DNA from: an uncultured Clostridia bacterium
Lineage (GTDB): Bacteria > Bacillota > Clostridia > Christensenellales > DTU072
Assembly: GCA_944372095.1 (NCBI GenBank)
Contig: CALVYG010000047.1
Location: 68,678 to 109,599, forward strand
DNA length: 40,922 nucleotides
Direction of reading: 5' to 3'
The position numbers and the translations under genes are program-made. Positions 15,455 to 25,153 of the stretch are shown here, piece by piece (the first letter of the stretch is position 1; the number at the start of each line of letters is the position of its first letter). The notes below the pieces were generated by a model. That model searched no databases. It worked only from the letters and a program-made list of their open reading frames with translations, and was not told the DNA's origin.

Positions 15455-16572
15455 TTTTGAGGCGATTTTTTCTTAAAATTAACCTTATCCGCCGCAGACT
15501 TTTTAATGTCTTCACTTATTGCCGCATAGTGTTTTTTCGTAGTATTTATATCTTTATGCCCTAAAACTTCCGCTACCACATATATATCGTTTGTTTGTCT
15601 GTATAAAGCTGTTCCGTATGTACTGCGGAGTTTATGTGGAGATATTTTTTTTAGCGGAGTAACGATAGAAGTATATTTTTTTACCATAATTTCTACTGCA
15701 CGCACACTCATACGCTTATTTTGTAAAGATAAAAACAAAGCGTCAACCGTATCCGGTTTGATTTTCTTTTTTTCAAGCTGCGCCTTTCTCGCCGTAAGAT
15801 AAGCTTGCAACGCATCAATTATTTCATCATTAAGGTATAATATTGATTGCTTTTCGCCTTTTCTTGTTATTAAGAAACTTTTATTGGCAAAATTTATGTC
15901 TTTGACGTTCAACCCTACACATTCGCTTACACGGATTCCCGTCCCCAAAAGCAACGTAAGAATAGCATTATCTCTCGTTTTAGTATTATTATTGTTATAA
16001 GTATTCTGTTGTTCGCTGATAAAAGCAGATTCCGTTTCAAGAAGTTCAAAAACATCCTGAACTTCCTCATTTTCAAGACGAATTATTTCTTTTTCACGAG
16101 GTTTTGGCATTGCAACCTTAGTTGTAACATTTTCTGAAATAAGTTCGTGAGTATAAAGATATTTAAAAAGACTTCTGACTGCACTTAACTTCCTTGCCTT
16201 AGTTTTATCTGCATTCTTAACGTAATCCCCGCAAGAAGAATAATATCCGCTTATGTAATCAACAAACCGTTCAATATCACGGCTTTTTACAATAGATAAA
16301 TCAGTTAAAGTGATATCTTCGGGATTCATTCCATCAAAAATTGCACCGGGAGAAACCAGGTAATTAAAAAATACAATCAAATCTGTTCCATAATTATATC
16401 TGGTCAGAACAGTGGTAACAGAGGAAATTCCTATAAAAAAATCGTTACAAAAAGAAGGAAGAGAGGGTATTACCTCCGTTCTGAGCTTTGCAAGATATTT
16501 TTTATCCCTTTCAACTACGTATGTTTCCACAAAATCAAGTTTAACATAAAAAAAAAAATAAGTCCACAACAT
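15448..16572 (-). CDS. Tyrosine recombinase/integrase, XerC/D-like
   Basis: Tyrosine recombinases cut and rejoin DNA at short inverted-arm sites. The protein has a SAM-like N-terminal core-binding domain (about 40-150) and a catalytic domain (about 165-362) with the complete set R214 (GTGIRVSE), K238, H313-x-x-R316 (HKLR), H339 (LGHKD) and Y349 (KKHYA), so it should be active. It could be a chromosome-dimer Xer enzyme or a domesticated integrase; no integrase-associated phage or element genes are adjacent. The start is uncertain: the ATG at 16572 has no SD and is followed by a run of eleven Ts; a downstream GTG at codon 15 is an alternative. A perfect 16-bp inverted repeat lies about 200 bases upstream. 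Confidence 0.85.
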   Translation of the reverse strand: MLWTYFFFYVKLDFVETYVVERDKKYLAKLRTEVIPSLPSFCNDFFIGISSVTTVLTRYNYGTDLIVFFNYLVSPGAIFDGMNPEDITLTDLSIVKSRDIERFVDYISGYYSSCGDYVKNADKTKARKLSAVRSLFKYLYTHELISENVTTKVAMPKPREKEIIRLENEEVQDVFELLETESAFISEQQNTYNNNNTKTRDNAILTLLLGTGIRVSECVGLNVKDINFANKSFLITRKGEKQSILYLNDEIIDALQAYLTARKAQLEKKKIKPDTVDALFLSLQNKRMSVRAVEIMVKKYTSIVTPLKKISPHKLRSTYGTALYRQTNDIYVVAEVLGHKDINTTKKHYAAISEDIKKSAADKVNFKKKSPQNE

Positions 16573-16886
16573 TTGTTGAAACGTACAGCATAAAGGCCCT
16601 AAACACCTTACTTAGTAGCCATCTATAAAAATTCAATATAAAAAGAGTATGTCACCGCTTAAAGAAAACTTTAATTTTAAAAACGTAAAAAAATTAAAAT
16701 CACAATCAGAAAACGAATCAACAAAAAAAACAAGGCTTTGGGCATTGAAAAAAGAGAAAAAAGCACCTTTATATCTTTTCGCAAAATACAGCTTTTGCGA
16801 AAAGATATGTATTAGGGGAGTGGAAATTATTATAAATTATATAATGTTATGGAATTTTTATTCCTTATATGGTCTTAATGTATACT
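16573..16886. other. 314-nt AT-rich gap between recombinase and ynbB
   Basis: Apart from the perfect inverted repeat at 16771-16808, I see no gene or clear promoter in this stretch. A plus-strand reading frame of 90 codons (16649-16921) crosses the palindrome and runs into the end of ynbB; it has no SD, a Lys/Asn-rich composition and no recognisable domain, so I do not call it a gene. Confidence 0.5.
16771..16808. repeat. Perfect 16-bp inverted repeat with 6-nt centre
   Basis: ATATCTTTTCGCAAAA (16771-16786) is exactly inverted as TTTTGCGAAAAGATAT (16793-16808) around TACAGC. It lies 79 bases past the ynbB stop. On the minus strand a T-rich stretch follows about eight bases beyond the stem, so it may be a ynbB terminator with a displaced T-run. 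Inverted arms around a 6-nt centre also fit the layout of a tyrosine-recombinase core site, and the recombinase gene is next to it. Confidence 0.75.
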
Positions 16887-18143
16887 TTATAAACAAGTTT
16901 CTTTTAACTGTTTTCCGTTAAAGTATTTTACAATTTCGGTAATGGCAAGCACACAGTGTTCATACGTAAGTCCGCCTTGCATATATGCGACATAAGGTTC
17001 ACGAACCGCGCCGTCGGCAGAAAGTTCAAGCGACGCTCCTTGAACAAATGCGCCGGCAGCCATGACTACCTGATGATTGTAGCCCGGCATATCCCACGGT
17101 AAAGGCGTAACATAACTGTCGACAGGAGAAATTTTTTGAATTTCTCCACAAAACCCTATAAGCTGTTCAGCCGTATTGAATTTTATGCTTTTTATAATAT
17201 CATACGGCATTTTCCCCGGTTTCGGCATTGTCTCAAATCCGAAAACTTGCAAAGCATATCCGGCAAGCACGCTTCCTTTAAGCGCATTTTTGACCGCCGA
17301 CGGCGCCAGAAATAACCCTTGGTAATAAGGTAAGTATCCGGATATGCACGAACCTACTTCCATTCCCAATGACGGCGCGGTTAAACGATAAGATATTTGC
17401 TTTATTAAATCGTTCCTACCACATAAATATCCCCCTGTCGGCGCAATTCCTCCGCCGGGATTTTTTATAAGAGACCCGACTATTATATCTGCTCCGACTT
17501 CTGTAGGCTCCTCTTTTTCCACAAATTCCCCATAACAATTATCTACTATAACTATGATGTCTTTTTTTACTTCACGGATTTTATTTATCGCTTCGCCGAT
17601 TTTTGCTACGCTTAATGCGTCACGCCAGGCATAGCCTTTGCTTCTTTGAATAAAAATTGCTTTGGGATTGTTTCTTATAATAGATTCTTTTATTTTATTA
17701 AACTTAAATCCACCTTTTTTGTTTAACTCTATTTGTTCAAATTTGACTCCGAACTCTGCAAGAGAACCGTTATTTTTACCTTTTATCACATCGTCCAGCG
17801 TATCATAAGGCTTTCCGGTAATACTTAAAAGTCTGTCTCCCGGACGTAAAATTCCGAATAAACAAAGCGTTAAAGCATGAGTTCCGTTTGCTATTAACGG
17901 TGAAACGATTGCGTCTTCTCCTTGCATTATATCTGCAAAAAGCTTACATAAAGTTTCTCTTCCTACATCATCGTATCCGTAACCGCTGGACGGATTAAAA
18001 TGCACTGCCGCAACACGGTTTTTTCGGAAAGCGTCTAAAACTTTTTTTTGATTGTATAATGCTATTTCTTCCAATTTCGCAAATTCTCTATGTGCTTTTT
18101 TTTCACATAACCGTATATATGATTCCACGTCTTCAATATACAT
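16887..18143 (-). CDS. ynbB: YnbB-like PLP-dependent protein (methionine gamma-lyase/aluminium-resistance family)
   Basis: This is a fold-type I PLP enzyme of the Cys/Met metabolism superfamily, annotated either as methionine gamma-lyase family or as aluminium resistance protein; its true substrate is not established. The PLP-binding lysine is probably K227 in VGSLIKNPGGGIAPTGGY, and D201 in VIVDNCYGEF would contact the PLP ring nitrogen. The N-terminal segment FNPSSGYGYDDVGRETLCKLFA and SPLIANGTHAL are family hallmarks. Length, 418 residues, is normal. GAGGA upstream supports ATG 18143, 22 bases after miaA. In Clostridia the order miaA-hfq-ynbB-lexA is frequent; hfq and lexA are absent here. 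It is the last gene of the miaB operon. Confidence 0.9.
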   Translation of the reverse strand: MYIEDVESYIRLCEKKAHREFAKLEEIALYNQKKVLDAFRKNRVAAVHFNPSSGYGYDDVGRETLCKLFADIMQGEDAIVSPLIANGTHALTLCLFGILRPGDRLLSITGKPYDTLDDVIKGKNNGSLAEFGVKFEQIELNKKGGFKFNKIKESIIRNNPKAIFIQRSKGYAWRDALSVAKIGEAINKIREVKKDIIVIVDNCYGEFVEKEEPTEVGADIIVGSLIKNPGGGIAPTGGYLCGRNDLIKQISYRLTAPSLGMEVGSCISGYLPYYQGLFLAPSAVKNALKGSVLAGYALQVFGFETMPKPGKMPYDIIKSIKFNTAEQLIGFCGEIQKISPVDSYVTPLPWDMPGYNHQVVMAAGAFVQGASLELSADGAVREPYVAYMQGGLTYEHCVLAITEIVKYFNGKQLKETCL

Positions 18144-18165
18144 ATATTTATTCCTCGCTTTACTG

Positions 18166-19080
18166 TTAAAGTCTGCAAAAATAACGGTAATAATCCCCTA
18201 TTATTCTTTCTTTTTTTTCATCCGTAGTCTCCTGCCCGAGCCAAATTGCAGTATCGATACTCTTAAACCATGTTATTTGTCTTTTAGCATAGTTCCTTGT
18301 ATGCTGTTTTATTTTTCCTTTAACTTCCTCAATATCGATATTTTGCTCAAAATATGGTCTGAATTCTTTATACCCTATCGCCTGCATACTTTGGCAGTTA
18401 AAATCAACTTTTTTATCCTTTATCAAGCACGAAACTTCGTTTTCCAAACCATTTTCAAACATTTTATCAACACGAACGTTTATTTTTTCATATAAATCCG
18501 CGCGGTCGTTTCCTCCGCTCAAGACATACACCAGCGCATGAATCATGGATTCTTTATCCGATTTTTCTGTTATTGATTTACCTGTAAGAAGTTTTACTTC
18601 TATTGCACGTAATACCCTTTTTATGTTGTTGAAATGTATTTTTACTCCGCCTTCCGGGTCAATTTGACATAATTTCTCATGCATATATTCTGCCCCGTAA
18701 CATTCGTATTCTTTTTTTAATTCTTCTCTCAGCTTTTCGTCACAGGCAAACGGCGAATAATCGTACAATAAAGCGTTTATATATAACCCGGTTCCACCCA
18801 CTACAACAGGAACTTTCCCTCTTTTTTTTATACCGTTTATTATTTCAAAAGCCTGGTTTTTATATTCTGCTACACTGTAATTTTCATACGGTTCCAAAAT
18901 ATCAATCATATAATGATTTATTCCGTCCATTTCATTCAATGTCGGTTTTGCGGTTCCGATATTCATATACCTATAAATCTGCATGGAATCCGCGCTTACT
19001 ATTTCTCCGTTTATCTCTTTGGCGATTTTGACTCCGAGTTCGCTTTTGCCGGTTGCCGTAGCTCCGCCGATTACTATCAT
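18166..19080 (-). CDS. miaA: tRNA dimethylallyltransferase
   Basis: MiaA adds a dimethylallyl group from DMAPP to A37 of tRNAs that read UNN codons, giving i6A. The P-loop GATATGKS is at residues 6-13, followed by the tRNA/DMAPP motifs SADSMQIYRYMNIGTAKP and VVVGGTGLYINALL. RAIEV and the C-terminal QAIGYKEF and TRNYAKRQITWFK complete the family profile over 304 residues. A GGAG ten bases ahead supports ATG 19080. It shares an operon with miaB, whose enzyme methylthiolates the i6A product, so two consecutive steps of the same tRNA modification are co-transcribed; DMAPP comes from IspH, encoded on the other strand of this window. Confidence 0.96.
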   Translation of the reverse strand: MIVIGGATATGKSELGVKIAKEINGEIVSADSMQIYRYMNIGTAKPTLNEMDGINHYMIDILEPYENYSVAEYKNQAFEIINGIKKRGKVPVVVGGTGLYINALLYDYSPFACDEKLREELKKEYECYGAEYMHEKLCQIDPEGGVKIHFNNIKRVLRAIEVKLLTGKSITEKSDKESMIHALVYVLSGGNDRADLYEKINVRVDKMFENGLENEVSCLIKDKKVDFNCQSMQAIGYKEFRPYFEQNIDIEEVKGKIKQHTRNYAKRQITWFKSIDTAIWLGQETTDEKKERIIGDYYRYFCRL

Positions 19081-19102
19081 TTTGCAAAGTCTCCGATATA
19101 AA

Positions 19103-21184
19103 TTAAACTATCCTTTTGAACCATTTTTCCACTTCCGTATTGGTAAAAGTTACAACGGTCGGTCTTCCGTGCGGGCATTGCAAAGGCATATTGTTTGTAA
19201 AAAAGTAATCCATTACATAATCTATTTCTTCCGAAGTAAGCTTCATTCCGCCTTTAATCGCACTTCTGCATGCAATTCTTGCAAATTTGGCTTTTATTTG
19301 CTCTATATCTTTAAGATATCGGATTTCTCCTCCGCGACTTATCACGGAATTAATAAAATCGTCTAAATTTATATCAGCAAGAATACAAGGTACCGAAACT
19401 ATTTCAAGTATATTTTTTCTGATTGTAAATTCAAACCCGAGCTTCCATAAATTTTGTTCGTTTATTCTGAAAATTTCCAGTTCTTCATCCGACAATTTCT
19501 TTTCGTAAGGGAAAACAAAATTTTGAGCGCGCACCTGTTCAGTGCTCTCTTTTATAAGTTTATCGTATAAAATTCTTTCATGCGCAGCATGCTGGTCTAT
19601 AAAAAATAACTTTCTACCGCTTTCGATTATAATGTATGTATCGAAAACTTGACCCACAACCCTGTATTTAGGTCTTATTTCTTCTTCCTCTTCCGAAATC
19701 ACGGACGGAACATAATTAACAGACGTTCCTTTTAACGTTTCCTGTTCTTGTAAAATTTCTCCCTCGTCAACATAGGAAGGAATAAACTTTTTCCCTCCCT
19801 CTATTTTGGTGCTGAAAGGTCTTCTGGCAATTTGTCCTATAATCTCAGGAGTTAAATCTTCGAGAAGTTTTTCTTTTGCGAACTTTGACGGCGGACGGTA
19901 TTCGTCTATTGAGCCAACTTCAATATCTCCCTTTTCTTCGTCGTCTTTATAATATTCCGGCGGAAAAAGTTTATATTTCGGAGAATCGTCTTTTTTCCCG
20001 GAACCTAAATCTTCTTCCGTAAGCGAATATTTTTTCATTAAATCCTTAATTTGACTTTTTGAAACGCTTGCAGACAAAACTTCGCCGTCATCCTTTACCG
20101 CATCCATCACCTTTTGCAAGGTGAAACATATATTTTCTTTTGAGTCAGAACTGAACATCATTCCCAAACGCAAATTTTCTTCCCTTTCTTCCTCGTCTTT
20201 TTCCAAAGCTTTCTTTATTGCGGTATATATCATTCCCGTAATAAGTTTTTTATCGGCAAATCTTACCTCTTTTTTCCCGGGATGAACGTTTACGTCTATT
20301 TCGTCAAAAGGCATTATAATATCAATAATTGCAATCGGATAAGTTCTTTTCATCAATCTTTCGCCGTAGGCGTTTTGAATAACCGCCGGCAAATTAGCAT
20401 CTGTAAAAACTCTTCCGTTCACAATAAATATTTGTTTATTACGGTTTCCCACCACCGCCTCGGTCGCAGGACGTCCTACATAGCCTTTAATCGTATAATT
20501 CTTTTCAGAACTCTCAAAGTAAATAAGATTGTCGCAAATATTTTGCCCGAATACGGCACACAGAGCGTTATCCGTTCCGGAACCGTTCGTATAGCAAATC
20601 GTTATTCCGTCCACAATGTACTTAAAGGAAACATAAGGATTTGAAATTATCAACTCGTATATCAATTTGGTTACGGAATTTTCTTCACTTTTCGGCGGTT
20701 TTAAAAATTTGAATCTTGCAGGTGTATTATAGAACAAAGAATCTACTCTGATTGTCGTTCCGCAGTTAAGAGCACATTCGCCTTCTTTAATTATATTCCC
20801 TCCTTGAACCTGAATAAATGCGCCCACTTCTTCATCCAGAAATCTGCTTTTAATCTCAATTCTGCTTATACCGGCAATAGATGCAAGCGCTTCACCCCTG
20901 AAACCAAGTGTAGCAATTGTGTCCAAATCTTCCGCACTTGATATTTTACTTGTAGCGTGCGGCATTATCGCAAGACGTAAGTCGTCTTTTTCAAGCCCGC
21001 ATCCGTCATCAATAACCGTAATAGATTTTATACCGCCGTTTTCTATCATTACGGTAATATGTTTTGCTCCCGCGTCAATGCTGTTTTCAGCAAGTTCTTT
21101 AACGACGGACGCTGGATTTTCCACCACTTCTCCCGCTGACAGTCTGTTATATACGGATTTATCCAGCTGATTTATCTTTCCCAA
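19103..21184 (-). CDS. mutL: DNA mismatch repair protein MutL (endonuclease type)
   Basis: MutL links mismatch recognition by MutS to strand incision. The N-terminal GHKL ATPase shows catalytic E30 (VVKELAENSIDAGA), DDGCG and GFRGEALASI. A charged linker (about 350-505) leads to the dimerisation/endonuclease domain, with the metal motif DQHAAHERILYDKL near 529-542, ACRSAIKGG and CPHGRPT. These mark the nicking form of MutL found in bacteria without MutH, consistent with no mutH being seen here. The start is TTG at 21184, preceded by GAGG within the end of mutS; the homology begins at the first residue (MGKINQLDKSV), so this start is well supported. Only seven bases separate it from the mutS stop. 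Confidence 0.95.
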   Translation of the reverse strand: MGKINQLDKSVYNRLSAGEVVENPASVVKELAENSIDAGAKHITVMIENGGIKSITVIDDGCGLEKDDLRLAIMPHATSKISSAEDLDTIATLGFRGEALASIAGISRIEIKSRFLDEEVGAFIQVQGGNIIKEGECALNCGTTIRVDSLFYNTPARFKFLKPPKSEENSVTKLIYELIISNPYVSFKYIVDGITICYTNGSGTDNALCAVFGQNICDNLIYFESSEKNYTIKGYVGRPATEAVVGNRNKQIFIVNGRVFTDANLPAVIQNAYGERLMKRTYPIAIIDIIMPFDEIDVNVHPGKKEVRFADKKLITGMIYTAIKKALEKDEEEREENLRLGMMFSSDSKENICFTLQKVMDAVKDDGEVLSASVSKSQIKDLMKKYSLTEEDLGSGKKDDSPKYKLFPPEYYKDDEEKGDIEVGSIDEYRPPSKFAKEKLLEDLTPEIIGQIARRPFSTKIEGGKKFIPSYVDEGEILQEQETLKGTSVNYVPSVISEEEEEIRPKYRVVGQVFDTYIIIESGRKLFFIDQHAAHERILYDKLIKESTEQVRAQNFVFPYEKKLSDEELEIFRINEQNLWKLGFEFTIRKNILEIVSVPCILADINLDDFINSVISRGGEIRYLKDIEQIKAKFARIACRSAIKGGMKLTSEEIDYVMDYFFTNNMPLQCPHGRPTVVTFTNTEVEKWFKRIV

Positions 21185-21191
21185 AATAACC

Positions 21192-23831
21192 TCATTCCAA
21201 TAACTTTTTCATATCTGAAAGTATAGTAAGCGCTTCAATGGGCGTACATCTGTTCAAGTCTGTTCCGTTAAGCATCTTTTTGATTTCAATAAAAGTTTCG
21301 TCTTCGGGGAACATAGAAATCTGGTCGCATATTACACTTGTTTCATGTACGCAATCGCTCATTTTTTCTTTCAAATCACCGCTGAGTTCGTGTGTTTCAG
21401 ATAAAGTTTTCAAAATATCTTTTGCTCTTTTTATAACTTCTTCTTTTATTCCCGCAATCTGCGCCACCTCTATTCCGAAACTCCGGTTCGCGCCGCCTCT
21501 TGCTATCTTATACAAAAAAACTATACCGTTTTTGCTTTCTTGTATCAATACACGATAATTTTTTATCCCGTGTAATAATTTCTCAAGCTCGCTCAATTCA
21601 TGATAATGTGTTGCAAAAAGCGTTTTTGCTTTAATTCTTAGCAAAATATGCTCCACTATCGCCCAAGCAATACTCAACCCGTCCAATGTCGAGGTTCCTC
21701 TGCCTATTTCATCCAAAACAAGCAAACTTGAATGCGTAGCATTGTTAAGGATATTGGCCATTTCAAGCATTTCTACCATAAAGGTACTTTGCCCTCTGAC
21801 TAAGTTATCGCTTGCTCCCACTCTCGTGAATATTCTGTCAACAATGCTTATTTCTGCTTTGCTTGCAGGAACAAAACTTCCGATATGCGCCAGCAAAACA
21901 ATTAGAGCAACTTGTCTTATGTAGGTACTTTTCCCCGCCATATTCGGTCCGGTTATAATCGCTACCGGATTTTCGTTTTCAAGAGAAGTATCGTTTGCAA
22001 CAAATTCATTCGCTTTAAGAAGACATTCCACAACAGGATGTCTGCCGTCACAAATATTTATAGCACCGCCGGAAGAAATTTTCGGTTTAACATATCCGTT
22101 TAATTCCGCTACCTCGGCAAAAGAATAAATAGCGTCAAGTGATGCTATGATATCCGCATCCGCTTTAATTTCATGAATTTTATTAAATAAATACTCTTTG
22201 AGTTCGGAAAATATTTTTTCTTCCAAAGCAATTGAGCGTTCGCTTGCTCCGAGTATCTCTTTTTCAAGCGTCATCAATTCTTCGTTAATATATCTTTCGG
22301 CGTTAATTACGGTTTGTTTTCTGATATAATCTTTGGGAAGATTGTCATTGATTTTCGATTTGGGAATTTCAATGTAAAAACCAAAAACCCTGTTATCTCC
22401 TACTTTAAGACTCGGTATGCCGGTAATTGCCCTTTGTTTCATAGTAAATTCGTCAATAATTGCAGGTGAGTTATTTTTAATTTTGCGCAAATTATCGAGT
22501 TCTTCGCTAAATCCGGCTGAAATATATCCTCCGTCTTTTATATTGGGCGGACATTTTGAATCTATTGTTCTGCTTACACGTTCCGCAACCTCAACAAGGT
22601 CAATAAATCTTCCTTCCAGTTCTTTGAAAAAAGCAGATTTTGTCTTACTTAAAAATTTTTGAATACGAGGCAGCTCGTCAAGTGAAGAACTTAAAGCCAG
22701 GCAAGCTCTCGGCGTTATTGTTCCGTAAGATATTTTTGTAACAAGACGTTCCAAATCCTTTATATTTGATAAGATTAAACCTAATCCGTTACGTAACGAA
22801 TTATTTCTTACAAGTTCGGCTACGGCATTCTGACGCTTTTCTATCGCTTCAACGCTTTGTAACGGATGTAAGAGCCAATTCCTCAACTTTCTTGCACCCA
22901 TTCCTGTTTTTGTTTTGTCAATGACCCATATCAAACTGCCGTTACGTTTTCCGTCTGAAAGAGTTTCTGTCAATTCAAGGTTTTTTCGCGTATTGAAATC
23001 TATATACATTTCATCTTCGCTTTCTTCAAATTTGGGAACGGAAATATGTGTAAGGCTTCTTTTCTGAGTATTCACCACGTATTCAAGCAATCCGCCCAAA
23101 GCGCACACCGCAAGCTCTTCACCGTTTAATCCGAGCGCTTCAAGACCGTAAGCTCCGAACTGTTTCAACAAACGTTCCTTTGCATTTGAATAATCAAAAC
23201 TGTAATCGTAAAAAGCGGTAAATTTTACTAATCTTTCACATACAACGCTGCTTAACTTACGTGCCTCGTCACATAAAGAAGAAACTGCTATAATTTCACT
23301 GGGGGTGATATTCAATAAAAAATCTTCAATATCGGTCAATACGGCATCGTTAAATTTTTTTACCTTGAATTCTCCTGTGATAATATCGAGCATTGCCACG
23401 GCGAAAGAAGTTTCGACCTTCCCTTTTACCACCGAAACAAGATAGTGATTTACCGAACCGTCAAGCATCTCTTCAATCGTGTTTGTCCCTGGCGTAATTA
23501 TTCTTACGATATCCCTCTTCAACATACCTTTTTGGTCTCCCGGGTTCGTAAGCTGCTCGCATATCGCTACCTTTTCTCCTGCCGCAAGCAATCTTGCAAT
23601 ATAGTTATCGACAGCATGATAAGGCACTCCGCACATAGGCGCCCTTTCTTCTTGTCCGCAATCTCTTCCGGTCAAAGTCAAATCAAGTATTTTGCTCGCT
23701 TTTACCGCATCGTCAAAAAACATTTCATAAAAATCTCCGAGACGATACAATATTATCGCATCCGGATTCTGCTCTTTTATGGAATTATAATGTTCCATCA
23801 TCGGTGAAAGTTTACTTTCTTTTTTCTTCAT
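21192..23831 (-). CDS. mutS: DNA mismatch repair protein MutS
   Basis: MutS recognises mismatches and small loops and recruits MutL. The mismatch-reading Phe and Glu are in GDFYEMFFDDA near the N-terminus; the connector, lever and clamp domains follow; the ABC-type ATPase has Walker A GPNMAGKST (about 626-634), the Walker B segment LLVLDEIGRGTSTLDG and FATHYHEL. Its 879 residues are typical of MutS1. The ATG overlaps the miaB stop by one base (TAATG), and the gene runs directly into mutL. Confidence 0.97.
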   Translation of the reverse strand: MKKKESKLSPMMEHYNSIKEQNPDAIILYRLGDFYEMFFDDAVKASKILDLTLTGRDCGQEERAPMCGVPYHAVDNYIARLLAAGEKVAICEQLTNPGDQKGMLKRDIVRIITPGTNTIEEMLDGSVNHYLVSVVKGKVETSFAVAMLDIITGEFKVKKFNDAVLTDIEDFLLNITPSEIIAVSSLCDEARKLSSVVCERLVKFTAFYDYSFDYSNAKERLLKQFGAYGLEALGLNGEELAVCALGGLLEYVVNTQKRSLTHISVPKFEESEDEMYIDFNTRKNLELTETLSDGKRNGSLIWVIDKTKTGMGARKLRNWLLHPLQSVEAIEKRQNAVAELVRNNSLRNGLGLILSNIKDLERLVTKISYGTITPRACLALSSSLDELPRIQKFLSKTKSAFFKELEGRFIDLVEVAERVSRTIDSKCPPNIKDGGYISAGFSEELDNLRKIKNNSPAIIDEFTMKQRAITGIPSLKVGDNRVFGFYIEIPKSKINDNLPKDYIRKQTVINAERYINEELMTLEKEILGASERSIALEEKIFSELKEYLFNKIHEIKADADIIASLDAIYSFAEVAELNGYVKPKISSGGAINICDGRHPVVECLLKANEFVANDTSLENENPVAIITGPNMAGKSTYIRQVALIVLLAHIGSFVPASKAEISIVDRIFTRVGASDNLVRGQSTFMVEMLEMANILNNATHSSLLVLDEIGRGTSTLDGLSIAWAIVEHILLRIKAKTLFATHYHELSELEKLLHGIKNYRVLIQESKNGIVFLYKIARGGANRSFGIEVAQIAGIKEEVIKRAKDILKTLSETHELSGDLKEKMSDCVHETSVICDQISMFPEDETFIEIKKMLNGTDLNRCTPIEALTILSDMKKLLE

Positions 23832-25144
23832 TATTCCTTAACACCCCACAATGCCGAAGATTTTGCCGACGTAATTTTAACGTTTACAAATTCTCCTATG
23901 AGAGCTTTTTCTCCGCTAAACGTAACAAGCCTTCCGCTCTCGGTTCTGCCGCAAACGGTACCGGGCTTTTTCGGATTTACGTCTTCAACTAGTATTTCTT
24001 CAATGTTATCTATATAATCGAGACTTTTTTCCGCGCTGATTTTGTTTTGCAACGCAACCAGAGTTTTTATTCTCTCTCTTTTCACCGAATAAGGAAGTTG
24101 TTCCATCCCGGCAGCCACCGTCCCGTTTCTGGGCGAATATACAAACGTAAATGCGTTTGAAAATCTTACGCGCTCCGTAAGAGACAGCGTATCTTGAAAA
24201 TCCTCATCCGTTTCGGTCGGAAATCCTACCATAATATCACTCGTTATTCCCGCCGAAGGAATTTTATCGTATATTTCGTCTATAATCTCTAAATACCGTT
24301 CACGTGTATATCGTCTGTTCATAAGACCTAATATTCTGTTACTTCCCGATTGAACGGGTAAATGTATATTATTGCAGATATTCGGACTGTTTTTAATAAT
24401 ATCAATCACTTTTCCGTTAAAATCTTTCGGATGAGAAGTCATAAATCTTACTCGGAATTTACCGCCGATTTCCGATATTTTTTCAAGAAGATAAGCAAAA
24501 TCATACCCTTCATAAGAATACGAATCCACATTTTGACCAAGCAAAGTTATTTCTTTATATCCGTTTGCCAAAAGATTTTTAATCTCAGAAAGAATTGTTT
24601 CGGGAGCACGGCTGCGTTCCCGTCCTCTGACATAAGGAACGATGCAATAAGTACAAAAATTATTACAACCGTACATAATATTAACCCAAGCGTTAGTTCC
24701 GCTGGTACGGTAAATCGGCATAGTTTCGCAAATTTCGGGATTATCTTCGCTTGAAACCGAAATTTGGCGTTTAATAATTTTATTATCGATATCGGAAACC
24801 AGTTTTGGCAACTCCTCTATATTATGGGTACCGAGGATAATATTCACGAAAGGAAATTTATTTTTCAGACTTTCGGCAATTCCCTTTTGCTGCGTCATAC
24901 ATCCCACAACAGCGACAATCAAAGAAGGATTGTTTTTTTTAAGATGTTTAACATCACCGATATTCCCCAAAATCTTTTTTTCGGCCGTATCTCTTATACA
25001 ACAAGTATTAAAAACAATAACATCCGCAGTCTCACAATCAGAAGATTGGACATATCCGATTTCTCTCAGCAAACCCGCTATTTTTTCGGACTCATGCACA
25101 TTCATCTGACAACCGTAAGTAAAAATATAATAATATCCAGACAT
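23831..25144 (-). CDS. miaB: tRNA-2-methylthio-N6-dimethylallyladenosine synthase
   Basis: MiaB is a radical-SAM methylthiotransferase that converts i6A37 to ms2i6A37. The N-terminal cluster cysteines are C12 (TYGCQMN), C48 (FNTCCIRDTAE) and C82 (VGCMTQQKG); the radical-SAM motif is C160-x3-C164-x2-C167; a TRAM domain ends the 437-residue protein. The frame is open upstream to 25216, but homology starts at ATG 25144 (MSGYYYIFTYGCQMN), giving a normal length. No SD precedes this ATG and a good -10 element ends nine bases upstream, so the mRNA may be leaderless. It heads the miaB-mutS-mutL-miaA-ynbB operon. Confidence 0.93.
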   Translation of the reverse strand: MSGYYYIFTYGCQMNVHESEKIAGLLREIGYVQSSDCETADVIVFNTCCIRDTAEKKILGNIGDVKHLKKNNPSLIVAVVGCMTQQKGIAESLKNKFPFVNIILGTHNIEELPKLVSDIDNKIIKRQISVSSEDNPEICETMPIYRTSGTNAWVNIMYGCNNFCTYCIVPYVRGRERSRAPETILSEIKNLLANGYKEITLLGQNVDSYSYEGYDFAYLLEKISEIGGKFRVRFMTSHPKDFNGKVIDIIKNSPNICNNIHLPVQSGSNRILGLMNRRYTRERYLEIIDEIYDKIPSAGITSDIMVGFPTETDEDFQDTLSLTERVRFSNAFTFVYSPRNGTVAAGMEQLPYSVKRERIKTLVALQNKISAEKSLDYIDNIEEILVEDVNPKKPGTVCGRTESGRLVTFSGEKALIGEFVNVKITSAKSSALWGVKE

Positions 25145-25153
25145 AGCTAATAT

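Noticed and set aside
16649..16921. Plus-strand 90-codon frame between the recombinase and ynbB
   Set aside because: No SD, Lys/Asn-rich composition, crosses the perfect palindrome and runs antisense into ynbB; no recognisable domain.
15448..18143. Integrated mobile element around the tyrosine recombinase
   Set aside because: No attachment-site direct repeats, no phage, transfer or cargo genes, and the recombinase does not abut a tRNA; flanking dyads differ in sequence.
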